Shown in pieces: positions 32,970 through 36,335 of a stretch of DNA of 36,335 bases (its first letter is position 1; each line of letters starts with the position of its first letter). The translations under genes and the position numbers were made by a program. The DNA is from Fulvivirga imtechensis AK7 (GTDB lineage: Bacteria > Bacteroidota > Bacteroidia > Cytophagales > Cyclobacteriaceae). The notes beneath the pieces were generated by a model. It was given only the letters and a program-made list of their open reading frames with translations. It searched no databases and had not been told where the DNA came from. The DNA is taken from positions 1-36,335 of the forward strand of contig NZ_AMZN01000036.1 of the NCBI RefSeq assembly GCF_000331535.1, written 5' to 3'.

Positions 32970-34130
32970 TCAGATTGATTTTACTTTTTCTAATTTAATA
33001 GCCGATGCGCTACTACTTTCCGCCAGCTCGTAGTCCTTTATTTGTTGCTCTGTCAGGTCTGGCAGATCCGATGATCCATCCTTCCAATGCGCATACCATT
33101 CCACTGTATGCTGCACAGTGGTATCAAAATCCCATTTAGCTATCCATTGAAGCTTATGAAAGGCCTTATCGACAGAAAGGTTCAATAATGAAGCCTCATG
33201 GTTTTCCATGCCGGGCGAGATCCACTCCCAGGAGCCCCCGCCCCAGTATTGGATGATACTCTCCACCAACTCTTTAACACTTCTGTTAGAACTCACCCCT
33301 GGACCGAAATTAAAAGCCTCGCAATAGTCAACAACATTTTTATTTTGGACATTTAACAGCTTAGCACCGAGGTGCAGGTATCCGTGCAACGGTTCCAGTA
33401 CATGCTGCCATGGCCTGGTGGCGTGGGGGTTTCTGACGCCAATAACACCGCATTTTACCAAATCTCTGATGCAATCAGGCACAATGCGATCTTTGGCCCA
33501 ATCGCCACCTCCTATGACATTGCCAGCCCTGGCGGAAGCCAACCTAACCCCATGCACAGGAATACGATCGCTCGGAAAAAAGGAATTTCTCCAGGAAGCG
33601 ATCAATACCTCAGCCGCCCCTTTGCTGGATGAATAGGGATCATAGCCTCCCAGAGGGTCCGTCTCCCGATACCCGTGCAACCATTCTTTGTTCTCATAAC
33701 ATTTGTCGGAAGTGATCATTACTACGGCTGTAGGCTCGCCTAGCTGACGTACGGCTTCCATCACATTCACGGGTCCCATAGTATTGACTTCAATAGTCTC
33801 AAGTGGTGTTAAATAAGATTCACCGACCAGAGATTGAGCCGCCAGATGGAATATAATATCCGGCTTTACTTTTTTAATCGTGCCCTTAAGCCGGTTAAAG
33901 TGCCTTATATCTGCCTCCTCATGGTTAATCAGTTTGTTGAGGTTTAGAATCCTGAACAACGAAGGCTTTGTGGGTGGTTGAAGGGAATAACCATATACTT
34001 CTGCTCCAAGCATAGACAGCCATAAGGTTAACCAGCTTCCTTTAAACCCTGTATTTCCGGTCACCAGCACCCTTTTATTTTTGAAAATATCGTCAAAAGC
34101 CAATTGCATCATCGTCACATGTTTGGTCAC
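32970..34130 (-). CDS. rfbG: CDP-glucose 4,6-dehydratase
   Basis: The 386-aa product has the Rossmann signature RVLVTGNTGFKGSWLTLWL near residue 20 and the active-site ITSDKCYENKEW with YDPYSSSKGAAE (YxxxK). These are diagnostic of RfbG. It turns CDP-glucose into CDP-4-keto-6-deoxyglucose. The start could be at residues 1, 7 or 8, since all are Met in a short extension. It heads the CDP-sugar run and is divergent from the second beta-helix gene. Confidence 0.93.
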   Translation of the reverse strand: MTKHVTMMQLAFDDIFKNKRVLVTGNTGFKGSWLTLWLSMLGAEVYGYSLQPPTKPSLFRILNLNKLINHEEADIRHFNRLKGTIKKVKPDIIFHLAAQSLVGESYLTPLETIEVNTMGPVNVMEAVRQLGEPTAVVMITSDKCYENKEWLHGYRETDPLGGYDPYSSSKGAAEVLIASWRNSFFPSDRIPVHGVRLASARAGNVIGGGDWAKDRIVPDCIRDLVKCGVIGVRNPHATRPWQHVLEPLHGYLHLGAKLLNVQNKNVVDYCEAFNFGPGVSSNRSVKELVESIIQYWGGGSWEWISPGMENHEASLLNLSVDKAFHKLQWIAKWDFDTTVQHTVEWYAHWKDGSSDLPDLTEQQIKDYELAESSSASAIKLEKVKSI

Positions 34131-34614
34131 GCAAAATAGGCTTACCTGTATTGCTTCACGATGATGGCGGTCATCAATTTTTCAAACATTGGTCATTATT
34201 TAATTTTGCTCCACCTTTGAAATGATGTGCTTTATCGCTATATTCGAGGTCTTGTCGAAAGCAGGTTTTTTTAGAAGCCTGATAAGGCGAAAATTGGAGA
34301 TACCGCGTGAAGATTGATAAATTTTTTAAACTTTTGATCACGTAACATTTTTTTCTGTAGGTGAACTATTCTGATAAAGTAACAAGCGGATAGATCTTCC
34401 TGCAATAAAACCTCTGACCATCGTGTCGGTTTCATTTCGGGCCACCGTGTCCAGTCATTCAAAAGCCTTTGTGCTCAAGGTCATCGCACCTCTTTTCTTC
34501 AGACCATCGCGTCTGGACCAATATGTTTTTTTAATTTTTTCTGCGACTGGTCCATAGTAGCATACTGTGTATCGACTCGCAGTCCACCTAAAACCCTTGT
34601 AGTAAGATAAGAGT
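34131..34614. other. Divergent spacer with degenerate direct repeats
   Basis: On the minus strand between about 34415 and 34520 there are four degenerate copies of a unit like GACRCGATGGYC spaced irregularly (22-40 bp), for example CGACACGATGGTCAG and CAGACGCGATGGTCTG. A 63-aa minus-strand open frame (34271-34462) is just a translation of these and is not called. The pattern recalls the multiple terminal repeats of IS21-type elements, but no transposase remains. Confidence 0.4.
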
Positions 34615-36335
34615 ATGAAAAGAGTATGTGTTGTTCTTGTGTTTTTGGTATGGCTTATACAAAGCGCTGCCGGTGCAATTTATTATGTTGATGTGAATGG
34701 GGATGATGCCAGCGGAGATGGAAGTGCATCAAAGCCCTGGCGTAGTCTCCGGTATGCAGTTTCCAAAGTTCCTGCAAATCAGGGACATGTAATTAAATTA
34801 TCTGCGGGAACATTTATTGAAAATGGATTAGTTGAGGTACCTCTTGGGGTGAGTATTGAAGGATCTGGTAAGGATAACACCGTCCTGAAAGCTCAATCTT
34901 CATTTCATCATTACCCGGCGTCACCAGGTTATGCTACGGATAAATACCTGATCAGCCTTACCGCGTCCAACCCCACCAATGGCAACCAACATTTGAAAAA
35001 CTTCACCATTAATGGCGATGGTAAAAAGCTGCATGGTGGGATTTATGTGAGGAATCGCAATTATGTGCTTATAGATGGCGTGAAAGTAACGGGAACCAAT
35101 TTCAACGGTATCTGGCTTTGGGATGTAAAAGATTCCAGGATTACCAATACAGATCTGATCAACTGTGCATGGGGAAGTAACAGCTACGTAGTGGGCGCCT
35201 TGAATTTAGGCAACCTGAACAGGGTTGAGATAGACAACTGCTACATTGATGAAGACACGGGCTATGGTATAAAAGCCATTGGCCCTTCAGGCTTTAACGA
35301 TTTCATTGACACAAAGATCCACGATTGTACGGTCACGGTAAATCCCCGGGGCCTATGGGATAACGGATCCGCGCCCAACATTGCCATTGAGTACTGGATG
35401 GTAAACCCTGTGCGGTGTGAGATCTACAACTCCTATATCGACAACACCATTTCACTTGTTTATGACGATACCAAGCCCGCTACAGGCACTCAGGCTCTGC
35501 GCGTATACAACAATGTGATCGACATCGGGAATAGGGCCAATGGTTCAGGCTATGCTATAGAGCTGACAATGCATGATGTAGAGGTGGATCACAACTATTT
35601 CATTAGAGGAACCTGGGGCATTGCCAACTGGGGCCACGCAATGAAGAATTGGGAGATTCACCACAATGTATTCTATGGTATCCAGGGAACGTATCCTGGC
35701 GACATTGTCCGTGCAGAAAAGGGAGGCTTGCATAACTTGAACTTTTACAACAATACCATCGAGTTTACCGGCAACAAGACCGTCAATGTACTCGGGCTGT
35801 ACGGAGGAACAAGTAAGGACGTCAACGTTAAGAATAACCTGATAATCAATAGAAACACCTCCTACAGTTACTATCCCAATGAACTTGTTCATATGGAAAA
35901 CGGTGCTTCTATGGGCGGATTGACAGTTACCAATAACCTGCTTTTTAACATGGCCATTGGTAGCGTTCCCGGCAATTATTCCAGCAACCTTACCGGTGAT
36001 CCAATGATCACGGCTACCGGAGACCGACCCAAACCTCACTATGTGCCAAAAGCAGGAAGTCCATTGATAGATGCGGGGGTGAATATTGGTTTTACTTTTG
36101 ATGGATCCGCTCCTGATATAGGTGCATACGAATACGGTGGCTCCACACCTCCGCCAAACAGTCTGCCCTCGGTAAGCATTACCAGTCCGGCCAACAATGC
36201 CACTTTCAACGCTGGTGCTTCCGTAACTATAGCGGCCAACGCCTCTGACAGTGACGGGTCGGTAGCAAAAGTAGAGTTCTTCAATGGAAGCGCTAAACTG
36301 GGTGAAGACCTCAGCAGCCCTTACAGCTTCGACTG
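34615..36335 (+). CDS. Secreted beta-helix protein with Ig-like C-terminal region, cut by the window end
   Basis: The frame opens at ATG 34615 and is open to the window edge (over 570 codons). A signal peptide (VCVVLVFLVWLIQSAAGA) is followed by YYVDVNGDDASGDGSASKPW, the same opening as the protein at 20330-22762. Asn-rich coils follow (MHDVEVDHNYFIRGTWGI, LHNLNFYNNTIEFTG), giving a right-handed beta-helix to about residue 490. A Pro/Gly linker leads to an Ig-like domain (VSITSPANNATFNAGASVTI, SDGSVAKVEFFNG). It is likely a large surface or secreted protein and may end in a sorting domain outside the window. Confidence 0.88.
   Translation, partial: MKRVCVVLVFLVWLIQSAAGAIYYVDVNGDDASGDGSASKPWRSLRYAVSKVPANQGHVIKLSAGTFIENGLVEVPLGVSIEGSGKDNTVLKAQSSFHHYPASPGYATDKYLISLTASNPTNGNQHLKNFTINGDGKKLHGGIYVRNRNYVLIDGVKVTGTNFNGIWLWDVKDSRITNTDLINCAWGSNSYVVGALNLGNLNRVEIDNCYIDEDTGYGIKAIGPSGFNDFIDTKIHDCTVTVNPRGLWDNGSAPNIAIEYWMVNPVRCEIYNSYIDNTISLVYDDTKPATGTQALRVYNNVIDIGNRANGSGYAIELTMHDVEVDHNYFIRGTWGIANWGHAMKNWEIHHNVFYGIQGTYPGDIVRAEKGGLHNLNFYNNTIEFTGNKTVNVLGLYGGTSKDVNVKNNLIINRNTSYSYYPNELVHMENGASMGGLTVTNNLLFNMAIGSVPGNYSSNLTGDPMITATGDRPKPHYVPKAGSPLIDAGVNIGFTFDGSAPDIGAYEYGGSTPPPNSLPSVSITSPANNATFNAGASVTIAANASDSDGSVAKVEFFNGSAKLGEDLSSPYSFD

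Noticed and set aside
34271-34462. 63-aa minus-strand open frame
   Set aside because: It is a translation of degenerate direct repeats, with no start context or family resemblance.
35545-36284. Two minus-strand open frames of 164 and 81 aa at the right edge
   Set aside because: They lie opposite a continuous plus-strand beta-helix protein with signal peptide and domain structure.

Overview
The window looks like a chromosomal segment of a Bacteroidota bacterium, probably Cytophagales or Chitinophagales. The evidence is the family content (GreA-like factor of the Bacteroidota type, archease/RtcB pair, TlpA/DsrE/DoxX set, CpxP/Spy-like exported proteins with the FWPVY pattern, large beta-helix secreted proteins), weak Shine-Dalgarno sites, and moderate GC. 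Genus is inference only.

Layout. (1) 352-7048 is a housekeeping and stress block: PolX; an alpha/beta hydrolase-like protein that seems to lack two of three catalytic residues; a DUF892/YciE-like helical protein; a phosphoribosyltransferase; an operon of a divergent PRPP synthetase and an APH-like kinase; and a GreA/GreB-like factor. (2) 7133-10816 is a repeat-rich zone with two tandem paralogous exported helical proteins, a decayed archease-rtcB operon (three frameshifts plus a 3' truncation of rtcB), and two diverged copies of what looks like a structured RNA gene. Each RNA copy ends in a hairpin resembling an intrinsic terminator. The copies keep the same hairpins through compensatory changes, and one ends about 33 nt before the archease start. 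(3) 10817-14698 holds an ester-cyclase-like/ABM protein with an AraC regulator, a PAQR membrane protein, a small membrane protein and a YtxH protein. (4) 14807-36335 is a surface polysaccharide locus: GDP-fucose genes (gmd, fcl) with an SDR; an initiating sugar-phosphate transferase, a WecG/TagA transferase and a secreted beta-helix protein on the plus strand; then a long minus-strand run for a CDP-linked, probably C-methylated deoxysugar (rfbG, C-methyltransferase, rfbF, an RfbC-like epimerase), tailoring enzymes (PIG-L deacetylase, PhyH-like dioxygenase, DUF2172/DUF4910 protein) and two glycosyltransferases. The run is interrupted by an unrelated redox cassette (TlpA, DsrE, DoxX, small Cys-containing exported protein). 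A second beta-helix protein runs off the right edge. No Wzx, Wzy or Wza/Wzc homologue is visible.

Non-coding highlights. A 130-144 bp non-autonomous element is present in three complete copies (9839-9980, 14016-14145, 17945-18088). Each has about 16-bp terminal inverted repeats and its own 6-bp TANNTA target duplication, and two truncated copies also exist. Two complete copies lie 9 and 21 bp upstream of start codons, and the third interrupts one of the RNA copies. The best candidate for something undescribed is the tandem covarying RNA next to archease-rtcB, followed by the TANNTA element.
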